From the NCBI RefSeq assembly GCF_019665765.1, contig NZ_CP081150.1:620001-684000 (forward strand): a stretch of 64,000 bases of DNA. The letters run 5' to 3'. Positions 41,709-51,513 of the stretch are shown here, piece after piece; the stretch's first letter is position 1, and every line of letters begins with the position of its first letter. The notes below the pieces were generated by a model. The model worked only from the letters and a program-made list of their open reading frames with translations, had not been told where the DNA came from and searched no databases. Position numbers and translations under genes: made by a program. The DNA is from Deefgea tanakiae. GTDB lineage: Bacteria; Pseudomonadota; Gammaproteobacteria; Burkholderiales; Chitinibacteraceae.

Positions 41709-42449
41709 ATGGATCGTCTGATTTATGTCGCGATGACTGGAGCGAAGCAAGCTGAGTTTCGTCAGTCTATTGTTGCAAATAATTTGGCTAACACTGCGAC
41801 GACGGGTTTTCGCGCGGATTTGGCTGCTTTTCGAGCCATCCCTGTTTTGGGTGGACCTGGCTTATCGACAAGAGCATTTGCCATTGAGCAAGGAACTGGA
41901 GCCGATTTAACAAATGGTGCTTTTCAGCAAACGGGTCGTGAACTCGATGCCGCCCTAATGGGTGAGGGCTGGTTTGCAGTGCAAAGTGCGACTGGCGAAG
42001 CCTATACCCGTAATGGCAGTTTTGCAGTTGATGCAACGGGTTTGTTAAAAACGTTCACAGGTCAAGTGGTTGAGGGCGAAAATGGCCCACTGACTATTCC
42101 CGAGAATACCCAGCCATCTATTGCTGCTGATGGCACGGTCTCTGCTGTGGATTTGAGTAATCCAGCGCAAACAGTTGAAGTGGGTAGATTGAAGCTAGTT
42201 AATCCCCCTGCTGGTGAGATGGAAAAAGGTTTGGATGGTTTGTTCCGTCGACGTAATGGCGAAGCGGCACAGGCGGATGCTAACGTTCGTTTGGCTATTC
42301 GTGGCGTTGAAGGCAGTAATGTGAATGCAGTCGATCAATTAGTGAATATGATTTCGACGCAGCGTCATTACGATATGCAAATTAAATTACTACAAACAGC
42401 AGAACAGAACTCGCGCTCGGCAGCTTCTTTACTCACGTTGAATGGTTAA
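41709..42449 (+). CDS. flgF: flagellar basal-body rod protein FlgF
   Basis: The 246-residue proximal rod protein has the start MDRLIYVAMTGAK and NNLANTATTGFRAD, and the C-terminal VDQLVNMISTQRHYDMQIK. Its length and position before flgG support FlgF. Confidence 0.95.
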   Translation: MDRLIYVAMTGAKQAEFRQSIVANNLANTATTGFRADLAAFRAIPVLGGPGLSTRAFAIEQGTGADLTNGAFQQTGRELDAALMGEGWFAVQSATGEAYTRNGSFAVDATGLLKTFTGQVVEGENGPLTIPENTQPSIAADGTVSAVDLSNPAQTVEVGRLKLVNPPAGEMEKGLDGLFRRRNGEAAQADANVRLAIRGVEGSNVNAVDQLVNMISTQRHYDMQIKLLQTAEQNSRSAASLLTLNG

Positions 42450-42465
42450 AATAGGATAAGTAACT

Positions 42466-43251
42466 ATGATTCGCTCGCTCTGGACCGGTAAAACGGGCAT
42501 GGATGCCATGCAGTTTAATGTGGATGTAATTTCCAATAATTTGGCGAACGTGAGTACGAACGGCTTTAAGCGGGAACGTCCAGTATTCGAAGATTTACTT
42601 TACCAAAATCTACGTCAACCTGGCGCAGCAAGTAGTCAGCAAACTCAATTACCTACTGGTTTGGATGTGGGCACAGGTGTGCGCCCCGTGGCAACGGCGC
42701 GGCAATTTATGCAAGGCAGCTTGCAACTGACTGATGGTGCATTGGATATGGCCATTAATGGGCAAGGTTTCTTCCAAATCGCTAAGCCTGATGGCACAAC
42801 AGCCTATACACGTGATGGTTCATTTCAAGTGGATAGCCAGGGTGCAGTGGTGACATCAAGTGGCTACCCATTACAGCCCGCTTTACAAGTGCCACAAGGT
42901 ACAACGAAAGTCACAATCGCTAAAGATGGTACTGTTTCCGCCATTATTAATAATGACACAGCTGCTCCAGTGCAATTAGGCAATATTCAGTTAGCCACAT
43001 TTATCAACCCACCGGGTTTGCAAGCGGTGGGTGAAAATTTCTTCCTCGAAACGGCAGCAAGTGGTGCGCCTACTGTTGGTACGCCAGGAACCAATGGCTT
43101 GGGCGCGATTAACCAAGGCTATGTTGAAGCATCTAATGTTAACGTAACAGAGGAGCTGATTAATATGATTCAGGCGCAACGCGCTTATGAAATGAATTCA
43201 CGCTCAGTTCGTACTTCAGATGAAATGCTACAGAAACTAGGTACTTTATAA
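42466..43251 (+). CDS. flgG: flagellar distal rod protein FlgG
   Basis: The 261-residue distal rod protein has the standard length and shows [40 protein letters not shown] and the C-terminal [18 protein letters not shown]. It joins the rod to the hook and passes through the L and P rings formed by the next two products. Confidence 0.96.
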   Translation: MIRSLWTGKTGMDAMQFNVDVISNNLANVSTNGFKRERPVFEDLLYQNLRQPGAASSQQTQLPTGLDVGTGVRPVATARQFMQGSLQLTDGALDMAINGQGFFQIAKPDGTTAYTRDGSFQVDSQGAVVTSSGYPLQPALQVPQGTTKVTIAKDGTVSAIINNDTAAPVQLGNIQLATFINPPGLQAVGENFFLETAASGAPTVGTPGTNGLGAINQGYVEASNVNVTEELINMIQAQRAYEMNSRSVRTSDEMLQKLGTL

Positions 43252-43252
43252 A

Positions 43253-43927
43253 TTGATTAACTTACGTTTAATTTGTTCGTTATTGCTTGTACTTGGCTTA
43301 AGTGCTTGTGTTGCACCACAGTCCATTGTCACGCAACCAGTCACTGCACGACCTCAGCAGGATGTTGTAACGCATAATAATAATGGTTCTATTTTTCAAG
43401 CAAATACGGCCAAACTATTGTTTCAAGAGCCAAACGCACGGCGTATTGGTGATGTGGTGATTATCAATATTGAAGAAAATCTATCTGCGGTTAATTCTGC
43501 AAATAGTGGCGCCAATAGAAGTGGTACTTTAGCTTTGGGTGGCACGACTGATTTGCCGTACATGCCTTCATTTATAAATAAAATGTTGAATGCGAGCGCA
43601 GATGTGACTTCGGAAAATACGTTTGCAGGTAAAGGTCAAACGAATAGCTCGAATACATTTAGAGGAACGATTGCTGTAACAGTGGTGGATGTACTGGCGA
43701 ACGGTAATCTCACCATTGGTGGTGAAAAGCAAGTTGCAGTAAATGGACAAACTAGTTTAATCCGTTTTACGGGCGTGATTAATCCCAATGATATTCGCGC
43801 GGGAAACACGATTTCGTCAACACGAGTGGCTGATGCACGCATTGAACAGGTCGGGCAAGGTGCAATTGCAGATGCCAATACAATGGGCTGGATGCAGCGT
43901 GCATTCATGTCGGTATGGCCGTTTTGA
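43253..43927 (+). CDS. flgH: flagellar L-ring protein FlgH
   Basis: The 224-residue outer-membrane lipoprotein has a signal with the lipobox LSAC (LLVLGLSACVAPQ) and the family motifs ARRIGDVVIINIEE and GNLTIGGEKQV. The start used is a TTG one base after the flgG stop, with a weak ribosome-binding site, since no ATG is available before the signal peptide. Confidence 0.92.
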   Translation: MINLRLICSLLLVLGLSACVAPQSIVTQPVTARPQQDVVTHNNNGSIFQANTAKLLFQEPNARRIGDVVIINIEENLSAVNSANSGANRSGTLALGGTTDLPYMPSFINKMLNASADVTSENTFAGKGQTNSSNTFRGTIAVTVVDVLANGNLTIGGEKQVAVNGQTSLIRFTGVINPNDIRAGNTISSTRVADARIEQVGQGAIADANTMGWMQRAFMSVWPF

Positions 43928-43950
43928 TGCAGTTTAGAAAAGGATGTTGT

Positions 43951-45042
43951 ATGCGCCGCTGGATTGTTGCTGGATTAATGTGCTGCTTGGCTTTGCCAGC
44001 TATGGCAGAGCCACTTAAGCAACTGGCTAGCTTTGCCGGGGTGCGAAACAATCAGCTGGCGGGCTATGGCTTGGTGGTGGGTTTAGATGGCACCGGCGAT
44101 CAAACGACCCAAACTCCTTTCACTGTGCAATCGATCATTAATATGCTCACTAACATGGGGATTCAAGTCCCTGCGGGTGGTAATTTGCAGTTAAAAAACG
44201 TTGCGGCAGTGACTGTTACCGCCACTTTGCCGCCGTTTGCTCGTCCTGGTCAGCCAATTGATGTTGTGGTGTCATCAATAGGTAACGCGCGAAGTTTGCG
44301 AGGCGGTGCATTATTGATGGCGCCATTGAAGGGGGCCGATGGCCAAATTTATGCGATGGCTCAAGGTAATTTAGTGGTTGCGGGGGCGGGGGCCGCCGCA
44401 GCGGGTACGAGTGTTCAAGTTAACCAGCTTGCAACTGGCTTGATACCTGGTGGTGCAACGGTCGAGCGCGCAGTACCGACTTTGCTTGGTAATGGTGAGT
44501 TTGTTCAGCTTGAGTTACTGCAAACTGATTTTTCGACAGCAAGTCGTGTCGTGAATGCAATTAATAGCCAAATTGGTGCGGTAGCAACTGCGCTGGATGG
44601 TCGTGTAATTCAAGTTCGTGCGCCGCAAGATCCAAATCAGCGCGTGGCCTTTTTAGCGCGATTAGAAACGATTGATGTGATTCCTGCTCCAGTCAATCCT
44701 AAAGTGATTATTAATGCTCGGACAGGTTCAGTCGTAATGAATCAAGCTGTCACGGTTGATGCTTGTGCGATTGCGCATGGCAATTTGACGGTAACTATTA
44801 TTGCAGATAATCAAGTCGCTCAGCCGAATGCCGTTGTGGGCGGGCGTCCCAAGCGAGTTCAGAATGCTGAAGTTGATATTGAAACGGGTAAAGGCCCTAT
44901 CGTTAAGTTGCCGAAAGCCACATCATTGAATCAGGTTGTTCGTGCACTCAACTCAGTGGGGGCCACGCCGCAAGATTTACTCGCTATATTGCAAGCCATG
45001 AAGGCTGCTGGGGCGTTAAATGCGGTGCTTGAAGTAATTTAG
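43951..45042 (+). CDS. flgI: flagellar P-ring protein FlgI
   Basis: The 363-residue periplasmic ring protein has a signal peptide (GLMCCLALPAMA) and the family blocks NQLAGYGLVVGLDGTGDQT and DVVVSSIGNARSLRGG. The ATG at 43951 has AAGGA 6 nt upstream; two ATGs further upstream would lengthen the signal. P-ring assembly normally needs FlgA, whose gene is not in this window. Confidence 0.95.
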   Translation: MRRWIVAGLMCCLALPAMAEPLKQLASFAGVRNNQLAGYGLVVGLDGTGDQTTQTPFTVQSIINMLTNMGIQVPAGGNLQLKNVAAVTVTATLPPFARPGQPIDVVVSSIGNARSLRGGALLMAPLKGADGQIYAMAQGNLVVAGAGAAAAGTSVQVNQLATGLIPGGATVERAVPTLLGNGEFVQLELLQTDFSTASRVVNAINSQIGAVATALDGRVIQVRAPQDPNQRVAFLARLETIDVIPAPVNPKVIINARTGSVVMNQAVTVDACAIAHGNLTVTIIADNQVAQPNAVVGGRPKRVQNAEVDIETGKGPIVKLPKATSLNQVVRALNSVGATPQDLLAILQAMKAAGALNAVLEVI

Positions 45043-45045
45043 TCC

Positions 45046-45094
45046 ATGTATTGCCGTGCGGTAATTGAATTTATTAGCTCCCAGTAAAATACTG
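45046..45094. repeat. 49-bp intergenic repeat, copy R7
   Basis: It begins ATGTATTGCC and ends AAAATACTG, exactly 49 bp, 3 nt after the flgI stop and before the sigma-54 site of flgJ. The last three bases differ from the other copies. Confidence 0.72.
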
Positions 45095-45130
45095 TTGTTT
45101 TTTTAATTATTTATTTTCCTCCCTCCAATG

Positions 45131-45147
45131 TCGGCACGCTCCTTGCT
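45131..45147 (+). promoter_or_regulatory. Sigma-54 promoter of flgJKL
   Basis: CGGCACG and TTGCTT place GG (45133-45134) and GC (45145-45146) exactly 10 bp apart. It lies 46 bp before the flgJ ATG and suggests that flgJKL form a second RpoN-dependent unit. Confidence 0.82.
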
Positions 45148-45191
45148 TTAGATTTTCATCACCAAGGGAATCTGAGCAATGAGGCCGTATC

Positions 45192-46127
45192 ATGAAGTCT
45201 GCTAGCAATGCGATTCAAAACACACTAGCAATAGACCCAACAGCAGTGAATAAAATTCGCGCGGCGAATCGTGCAGACTCTGCCGAGGGTACAAAAGCGG
45301 TCGCTCAGCAATTTGAAGCGCTTTTAATGCAGCAAATGCTCTCCGCAATGCGCTCAGCAAGCCCAACTGATGGCATGAATCAAAGTAGTGGCGTGGAAAT
45401 GTTTCGCGGCATGCATGATCAGCAGCTCACTCAAATGTGGTCCAGCAAGGGTAGTTTAGGCTTGGCCGATATGATTGCACGTCAAATTCAAGTTCAGCAA
45501 AACCCTAGTCTATTAAACCAGCCTTTGCATCGAGCACCGAATCCATTCCAGGATCGTGCATTTGATTACTCTTCAACTAATAAACCACATGCGATCACGG
45601 CAAAATCTGCCGCTACTTTACCGAGTATTGCCGACCGGGTTGTTTCAACTGCGAGCGACTTTTTAGGCAAACTCAGCGATGCAGCCAAAAATACCGCGTC
45701 TGATTTGGGCGTCGCGCCGCATGTTCTTCTTGCACATGCTGCATTAGAAACTGGCTGGGGAAAGAAAACTATTAATGATGCCTCAGGCAAAGATTCATTT
45801 AATGTTTTTGGCATCAAAGCTGGAGCTAGCTGGAAAGGTAAAACCACCGATGTGCTGACTACCGAATTTGTAGATGGTATTTCGCAAAAGAGGGTTGAAA
45901 AGTTCAGAGCCTATGATTCTTATGCTGAGGCATTTGCAGATTATGGCTCAGTAATGAAAAGACGCTTTGGTGATGCTTTGGGGCAGGGTAGCGATGCAGT
46001 TGGTTTTGCCAAAGCATTAGCCAAAGATGGCTATGCGACAGACCCACAATATGCACAAAAATTGGCCCGCGTTGCTGATAGTGTCGCAGCCCGTTTAGGC
46101 GTAAATAACTCAAGACTGGGCGCTTAA
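45192..46127 (+). CDS. flgJ: peptidoglycan hydrolase FlgJ
   Basis: The 311-residue protein has two parts: the N-terminal rod-cap domain (about 35-105; AQQFEALLMQQMLSAMRSAS) and a C-terminal glucosaminidase domain (about 150-305; HALLETGWG-like HAALETGWGKKTI, with the catalytic Glu, and FNVFGIKA). It opens the peptidoglycan for the rod and caps its growth. It starts the flgJKL unit. Confidence 0.95.
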   Translation: MKSASNAIQNTLAIDPTAVNKIRAANRADSAEGTKAVAQQFEALLMQQMLSAMRSASPTDGMNQSSGVEMFRGMHDQQLTQMWSSKGSLGLADMIARQIQVQQNPSLLNQPLHRAPNPFQDRAFDYSSTNKPHAITAKSAATLPSIADRVVSTASDFLGKLSDAAKNTASDLGVAPHVLLAHAALETGWGKKTINDASGKDSFNVFGIKAGASWKGKTTDVLTTEFVDGISQKRVEKFRAYDSYAEAFADYGSVMKRRFGDALGQGSDAVGFAKALAKDGYATDPQYAQKLARVADSVAARLGVNNSRLGA

Positions 46128-46158
46128 CGCCGATAAGTTAGTATAGGAGTAAAGAATC

Positions 46159-48180
46159 ATGGCCTCATCTGTATTTGGAATTGGTGTATCGGGCTTAAAT
46201 GCCGCTAATTTGGGTTTGACCACCACAGGGCATAATATCGCCAATGTAAATACAGTTGGTTTTTCGCGCCAAGGTATTCGGCAAAGCGCGCCTTATCCGC
46301 AACTTGCTGGCAGCGGTTTTAATGGTTTAGGTGTGAAAGTCGATTCGATCGTACGTGTTTATGATCAATTTTTGACTAAAGCCGTTGAAGTTGCCCAAAC
46401 ACAATCTAGCTATCAAAAAACACGCTTGTCTCACTTGTCTGAAATTAATAATATCGTTGCCGATCCGACGGCGGGTGTTTCACCTGCGATGCAAGATTTT
46501 TTTTCTTCTGTACAAAACGTAGCGACTAATCCTGCAAATCCGCCATCTCGACAAGCTATGCTATCGAGTGCTCAGACTTTATTAAATCGCTTTCAAGTAT
46601 TTTCTCAACGACTTAATGAGCAACGTGCAGCGCTCAATGGTGAGATTGGTAATACTGTAAGTAGCATCAATGCATACGCAGCCCAAGTGGGTGATCTGAA
46701 TAATAAAATTGTCGTGGCACAAAGTAGTGGCCAACCACCTAATGACTTACTTGACCAACGTGATTTATTGGTACGAGATTTAAATAAATTAATTAAAACA
46801 ACTTCCTTGCCATTGAGCGATGGTTCTATTAACTTGTTTGTTGGTAATGGTCAAGGGTTAGTGGTCGGCTCTCAGACCTATACCTTAGGCGCAGTTCCTA
46901 ATCCAGCAGACCCTGAAAGTTTATCTATCACTTACGAGCAGAATGGCACTTCTATTTTATTGCCCGATAATCTAGTCAATGGTGGTCAACTTGGCGCTTT
47001 GCTTGATTATCGACGCCAGTCTTTAGATTTGGCGCAAAATAGCCTTGAGCGCACAGCCTTAGCTATGGCTAATGCATTTAATCAACAGCATAAAGCTGGG
47101 CAAGATTTGAATGGTAATTTAGGGCGAGATTTTTGGTCGTTTCCAACAACGAATTTGGGCGTTGGCATCGATGCTCCTAAGTTAGGTGTTATTAGACCAA
47201 ATGCAAATAACGCAGTGCCTGCAACCGCGAGTCTAACTGGCTATATTCAAGATATTTCAAAGCTAACAACCAATAATTATGAGCTATCTTTTGACGGTAC
47301 TAATTATGCATTAGCAAATTTGAGTGATGGCAGTAAGTACACGCTAAATCCCGCAGAAGCAGCCGCATTGACAACGCCAGCTGGATTTACAAGTTCAACA
47401 GGGTTAACACTTTCTTTAACGGCTACGCCGGCAGCAGGGGACCGCTTTACGTTGATGCCATTGAAAGGATTTATTGATCAGCTTGCAATAAAAACCTCTG
47501 ACCCTCGTGAGATCGCGGCAGCTGGCCCTGTTTCCGCTGTTGAGCCTAAAGCGCCTGCTGCAGTCAATACAGGTACTTTAAAAGTTTCACAACCAGATGT
47601 AGTTGCTCAAACCTCTGTAACAACGGATAGCTCACTCAATGCAAACATTTTTACCCCCGTCACATTGACATTCACACCTGACGCATCAGTTGTTCCTTCT
47701 GGTATGGCCTTTACGGTAACGGGTGCTGTGCCCGCAGTTACAGGGAATGTGCCCTATAAAGCTGGGGACACGATTAGCTACAATGGTTGGACTATGAAGT
47801 TGGATGGTCTGCCTGCCAGTGGCGACAGCGTAACAGTTCAAAAAAATTCAAGCACTGCAGTTGCTGATAATCGCAATGCTTTGGCATTAGGCAAACTGCA
47901 AACTAGTCGTGTTTTGGATGGCAATACGGCTACATATCAAGAGTCGTACGGGCGTATGGTGGCCACAATTGGTACACAAACAAACGAAGCAACCATTATG
48001 GGTAAAGCACAAGACAAATTATTACTGAGTGCAGAAAGTAGTCGAGACTCTGTATCTGCTGTGAATTTAGACGAAGAGGCCGCTAATTTACTTCGTTACC
48101 AACAGGCTTATCAAGCTTCAAGTAAAGTAATTCAGATTGCCCAAAAAGCATTTGATGAAATTATTAATTTAGGCCGCTAA
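46159..48180 (+). CDS. flgK: flagellar hook-associated protein FlgK
   Basis: The 673-residue hook-filament junction protein has the N-terminal GLNAANLGLTTTGHNIANVN, the coiled region to about residue 200 and the C-terminal NLDEEAANLLRYQQAYQASS. It is longer than E. coli FlgK (547 residues) because the surface-exposed middle (about 350-560) is expanded, as is common in betaproteobacteria. Confidence 0.95.
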   Translation: MASSVFGIGVSGLNAANLGLTTTGHNIANVNTVGFSRQGIRQSAPYPQLAGSGFNGLGVKVDSIVRVYDQFLTKAVEVAQTQSSYQKTRLSHLSEINNIVADPTAGVSPAMQDFFSSVQNVATNPANPPSRQAMLSSAQTLLNRFQVFSQRLNEQRAALNGEIGNTVSSINAYAAQVGDLNNKIVVAQSSGQPPNDLLDQRDLLVRDLNKLIKTTSLPLSDGSINLFVGNGQGLVVGSQTYTLGAVPNPADPESLSITYEQNGTSILLPDNLVNGGQLGALLDYRRQSLDLAQNSLERTALAMANAFNQQHKAGQDLNGNLGRDFWSFPTTNLGVGIDAPKLGVIRPNANNAVPATASLTGYIQDISKLTTNNYELSFDGTNYALANLSDGSKYTLNPAEAAALTTPAGFTSSTGLTLSLTATPAAGDRFTLMPLKGFIDQLAIKTSDPREIAAAGPVSAVEPKAPAAVNTGTLKVSQPDVVAQTSVTTDSSLNANIFTPVTLTFTPDASVVPSGMAFTVTGAVPAVTGNVPYKAGDTISYNGWTMKLDGLPASGDSVTVQKNSSTAVADNRNALALGKLQTSRVLDGNTATYQESYGRMVATIGTQTNEATIMGKAQDKLLLSAESSRDSVSAVNLDEEAANLLRYQQAYQASSKVIQIAQKAFDEIINLGR

Positions 48181-48205
48181 GCGACTTAAGTTAGGAGGAA
48201 TTGAA

Positions 48206-49528
48206 ATGCGAATCGCCACAACGACTTTATTTAATATGGGTAGTAATTCATTGCAACGGCATCAAGCCGATCAAGCAAAATTGCAAGCTCAACTATCTTC
48301 GATGCGTAAAATTTTGACACCTGCAGATGATCCAATTGCATCTGCTCGTGTCTTGGATATTTCTCAAGCTAAATCAATTAATGAGCAATATGCAACCAAT
48401 AGTTCTACTGCTGATTCTTTTATGCGCTTGAGTGAATCTACTTTGAATCAAGTTACAGCTGCAATTCAAAATATTCAGCAATTAGCAGTGGCCGCAGGTA
48501 ACCCCGCATTAACGGCCTCTGAAAAGAAAATGCAAGATGCTGAGTTACAAGGTCGCTATCAAGAGCTTTTAGGTCTGGCAAACACCACTGACGGCCAAGG
48601 TAATTACTTGTTTTCTGGATTTAATGGCGATACAAAGCCATTTTCTGAAACTGCATTTGGTCAGGTGAATTACAATGGAGATAGTGGTAAACGATTGGTG
48701 CAAATATCAGATGGGCGCCAACTTCCTATTTCTGAGGCTGGTAGCGATATATTTCAAAAAATTAAAAATGGTAATGGTACATTTGTCACTGCATATAATC
48801 CAGCAAACACTGGTAGCGGTATTGTCAGTCCTGGTGAGGTTGGCGATCCAAATAAATGGCAACTTGCTCCAGCTCCAAGAGACTTCCGTATTCAGTTTCA
48901 AACTTTGCCTGATCCAGCAAATGCGGGCAAAACAATTACCACGTACGACTTAATCAATACCACAAGCAATTTGTCTTTAATTGATGGGGCGACTGTTCCG
49001 CGCGCTGCTGGTAGTCCTCTGCCGCGCGTCTATGTGGAAAACGCTGATATTGAATTTAAAAAACTAGCCTCAGATCCTGGTGTTGTACCTGCTTGGGATT
49101 ATGGTGTGAAAATGAATGTCAAAGGCAGTCCTGCTGCTAGTGATCAGTTCTCAGTGAAGGCAAGTACCAATGTTGATTTGTTCGCAACAATTGGTGCCTT
49201 GTCTTCTGCATTAAATTCATATCAATCAGGTTCGGCAGGAGCGGCTGCTTTTCAAAATCAATTAAACACGGCCTTATCGGATCTATCAAACTCCTTAGGA
49301 AATATTCTGACATCCCAAGCTTCTTTAGGCTCTCGAATGTTGGAAACTGACTCGGTAAAAGATACGACAGAGGATTTGAAGCTGCAGTATTCAAAAACAC
49401 TTTCCGGTTTACAGGATTTGGATTATGCAGCTGCTTTGAGTGATTTTGCGCAGAACCAAATGCTGTTGGATGCAACAAGAAAGACGTTTGCTCAGGTTCA
49501 AGATCTCAGCTTATTCAAGTATATTTGA
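48206..49528 (+). CDS. flgL: flagellar hook-associated protein FlgL
   Basis: The 440-residue junction protein has the flagellin-like N-terminus (LQRHQADQAKLQAQLSS, PADDPIASARVLDI) and the C-terminal helix DYAAALSDFAQNQMLLDAT. It connects FlgK to the filament. AGGAGG precedes the ATG, and a terminator ends the transcription unit. Confidence 0.95.
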   Translation: MRIATTTLFNMGSNSLQRHQADQAKLQAQLSSMRKILTPADDPIASARVLDISQAKSINEQYATNSSTADSFMRLSESTLNQVTAAIQNIQQLAVAAGNPALTASEKKMQDAELQGRYQELLGLANTTDGQGNYLFSGFNGDTKPFSETAFGQVNYNGDSGKRLVQISDGRQLPISEAGSDIFQKIKNGNGTFVTAYNPANTGSGIVSPGEVGDPNKWQLAPAPRDFRIQFQTLPDPANAGKTITTYDLINTTSNLSLIDGATVPRAAGSPLPRVYVENADIEFKKLASDPGVVPAWDYGVKMNVKGSPAASDQFSVKASTNVDLFATIGALSSALNSYQSGSAGAAAFQNQLNTALSDLSNSLGNILTSQASLGSRMLETDSVKDTTEDLKLQYSKTLSGLQDLDYAAALSDFAQNQMLLDATRKTFAQVQDLSLFKYI

Positions 49529-49549
49529 CAGGTGCGCATCATTTTTAAT

Positions 49550-49575
49550 AAACGGCTCGCTTTGCGGGCCGTTTT
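49550..49575 (+). terminator. Terminator after flgL
   Basis: An 11-bp stem with one G-U pair (49550-49560 with 49564-49574) and a T-rich tail lies 21 bp past the flgL stop and overlaps the leader of radA. Confidence 0.85.
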
Positions 49576-49587
49576 AATTTGGATCTT

Positions 49588-50943
49588 ATGAGTAAAGCTA
49601 AAACAAACTTTGTGTGCCGTATATGTGGTGGCATTTCACCGAAGTGGCAGGGGCAGTGCCCGCAATGCGGTGACTGGAATACGCTGGAAGAAAGTATCAT
49701 GGAAACCAAAGTCGCCAGTGGGCGTTTTCAGTCGTTGGCGGCAGATGGTGCAATTAAAAACTTATCCGAAGTGAATGCGGAAGAGGTTCCACGCATTCCA
49801 ACGCAAATGGATGAGCTAGATCGTGTGCTTGGCGGTGGCTTGGTGCCTGGCGGTGTGGTTCTGATTGGTGGTGATCCAGGTATTGGTAAGTCAACACTAC
49901 TGCTGCAGGCGTTGGCAAAACTATCTGAAACTCAGGCAGTGCTTTATGTGAGTGGTGAAGAATCTGCGCAGCAAATTGCATTGCGTGCACGTCGATTGGG
50001 CGTGCCAACGGCAAAAGTTCGTTTGTACCCAGAAATTAGCCTAGAAAAAATCCTATTAGCCCTTTCCAATGAGGGGCCTAAAGTCGTTGTGATTGATTCA
50101 ATCCAAACGATGTTCACAGAGGCTTTAACCAGTGCACCGGGCAGTGTGGCACAGGTGAGAGAGTGTTCATCCCAGTTGACGCGGTTCGCTAAACGACACG
50201 GTACTTCGGTATTGTTAGTCGGCCATGTCACCAAGGATGGTGCTATTGCGGGGCCGCGCGTGTTAGAGCATATCGTTGATGCTGTGCTGTACTTTGAAGG
50301 CGACACGCATTCAAGTTTTCGCTTAATTCGAGCCATTAAAAACCGTTTTGGTGCCGTGAATGAGCTAGGTGTGTTTGCCATGACGGATAAAGGATTGCGC
50401 GAGGTATCAAATCCATCTGCGATGTTTTTGAGTCAGCATGCAGAACCTGTTGCGGGTTCTTGTGTCATGGTCACACAAGAAGGAACTCGACCGATGCTGG
50501 TGGAAGTTCAAGCTTTAGTCGATGATGCACATTCTCCACAAGTAAAGCGTTTAGCCGTGGGGGTTGAACAAAATCGATTGGCATTGCTGTTGGCGGTATT
50601 GCATCGCCATGCGGGTATTGTTGCTTTTGACCAAGATGTTTTTATCAATGCGGTTGGCGGTGTGCGAATCTCTGAGCCGGCTGCAGATTTAGCGATGTTA
50701 ATTGCGATTGTGTCATCGTTAAAAAATAAGCCACTCCCAGCAAAAATGGTGGTCTTTGGTGAGGTTGGTTTGGCGGGAGAGGTGCGCCCAGTACAGCGGG
50801 GTCAGGAGCGCTTGAAAGAAGCTGCTAAACTGGGGTTTACTCATGCTATTGTTCCTAAAGCGAATCGACCTCGGCAAGCGATAGAGGGAATGACGGTGAC
50901 TGCTGTTGACCGCTTAGATGAGGCTGTTGCAGCAGCTTTTTAA
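49588..50943 (+). CDS. radA: DNA repair protein RadA
   Basis: The 451-residue branch-migration ATPase has an N-terminal zinc finger (CRICGG, CPQCGDW), Walker A GGDPGIGKST, the RadA signature KNRFG (IKNRFGAVNELG) and a Lon-protease-like C-terminal domain (VNAVGGVRISEPAAD, GEVGLAGEVRPV). It processes recombination intermediates in the cytoplasm and acts during natural transformation in other bacteria. The ATG at 49588 is preferred to one 9 bp upstream. Confidence 0.95.
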   Translation: MSKAKTNFVCRICGGISPKWQGQCPQCGDWNTLEESIMETKVASGRFQSLAADGAIKNLSEVNAEEVPRIPTQMDELDRVLGGGLVPGGVVLIGGDPGIGKSTLLLQALAKLSETQAVLYVSGEESAQQIALRARRLGVPTAKVRLYPEISLEKILLALSNEGPKVVVIDSIQTMFTEALTSAPGSVAQVRECSSQLTRFAKRHGTSVLLVGHVTKDGAIAGPRVLEHIVDAVLYFEGDTHSSFRLIRAIKNRFGAVNELGVFAMTDKGLREVSNPSAMFLSQHAEPVAGSCVMVTQEGTRPMLVEVQALVDDAHSPQVKRLAVGVEQNRLALLLAVLHRHAGIVAFDQDVFINAVGGVRISEPAADLAMLIAIVSSLKNKPLPAKMVVFGEVGLAGEVRPVQRGQERLKEAAKLGFTHAIVPKANRPRQAIEGMTVTAVDRLDEAVAAAF

Positions 50944-51052
50944 GATTAAGTCCTTGAAATTTATATTTTTGGCCGCATTAAATAATAATACTGCCATGCA
51001 TAATGGCGCAATTCTTGGCTTTAGCGCCTAACGTGAGAAACTGGAGACCTCA

Positions 51053-51379
51053 ATGAGTGAAAATATTGTTAATGTCACTGATGCGACATTTGAAGCAGAA
51101 GTATTGCAAGCCCAAGTTCCTGTATTGGTCGACTACTGGGCAGAATGGTGCGGTCCTTGCAAGATGATTGCGCCAATATTGGAAGATGTTGCTGTTGAGT
51201 ATGCTGGCAAACTTAAGATTACCAAGCTTAATATTGACGAAAACCAAGCTACCCCACCTAAGTTCGGCATTCGTGGTATTCCAACTTTAATGCTGTTTGT
51301 TGGTGGTGAAGTGAAGTCAACTAAGGTTGGTGCTTTATCTAAATCGCAACTGACTGCATTTATTGATAGTAATATTTGA
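51053..51379 (+). CDS. trxA: thioredoxin
   Basis: The 108-residue cytoplasmic disulfide reductase has the active site [10 protein letters not shown] and the cis-proline loop [11 protein letters not shown]. Length and sequence fit thioredoxin 1. It is followed by a hairpin-rich spacer and rho, the arrangement trxA-rho known from other proteobacteria. Confidence 0.96.
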   Translation: MSENIVNVTDATFEAEVLQAQVPVLVDYWAEWCGPCKMIAPILEDVAVEYAGKLKITKLNIDENQATPPKFGIRGIPTLMLFVGGEVKSTKVGALSKSQLTAFIDSNI

Positions 51380-51412
51380 CACTGAAGACAAATCAATATA
51401 CGCTTCAAAAAA

Positions 51413-51457
51413 GTAAGGTTATGTGATGTGCTCAATGCATATCACATAACAGCTTAC
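51413..51457 (+). promoter_or_regulatory. Long hairpin between trxA and rho
   Basis: GTAAG (51413-51417) pairs with CTTAC (51453-51457), and GTTATGTGAT (51418-51427) with ATCACATAAC (51441-51450), separated only by a 2-nt bulge, giving at least 15 bp. No U tract follows, so it is not a standard terminator. It may be a trxA 3' end or part of a rho leader. Confidence 0.6.
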
Positions 51458-51513
51458 CCCTTCTAGAACATCCGTACGACCTCCCCTTTATTATATTTTA
51501 AGCGTAATTATTT

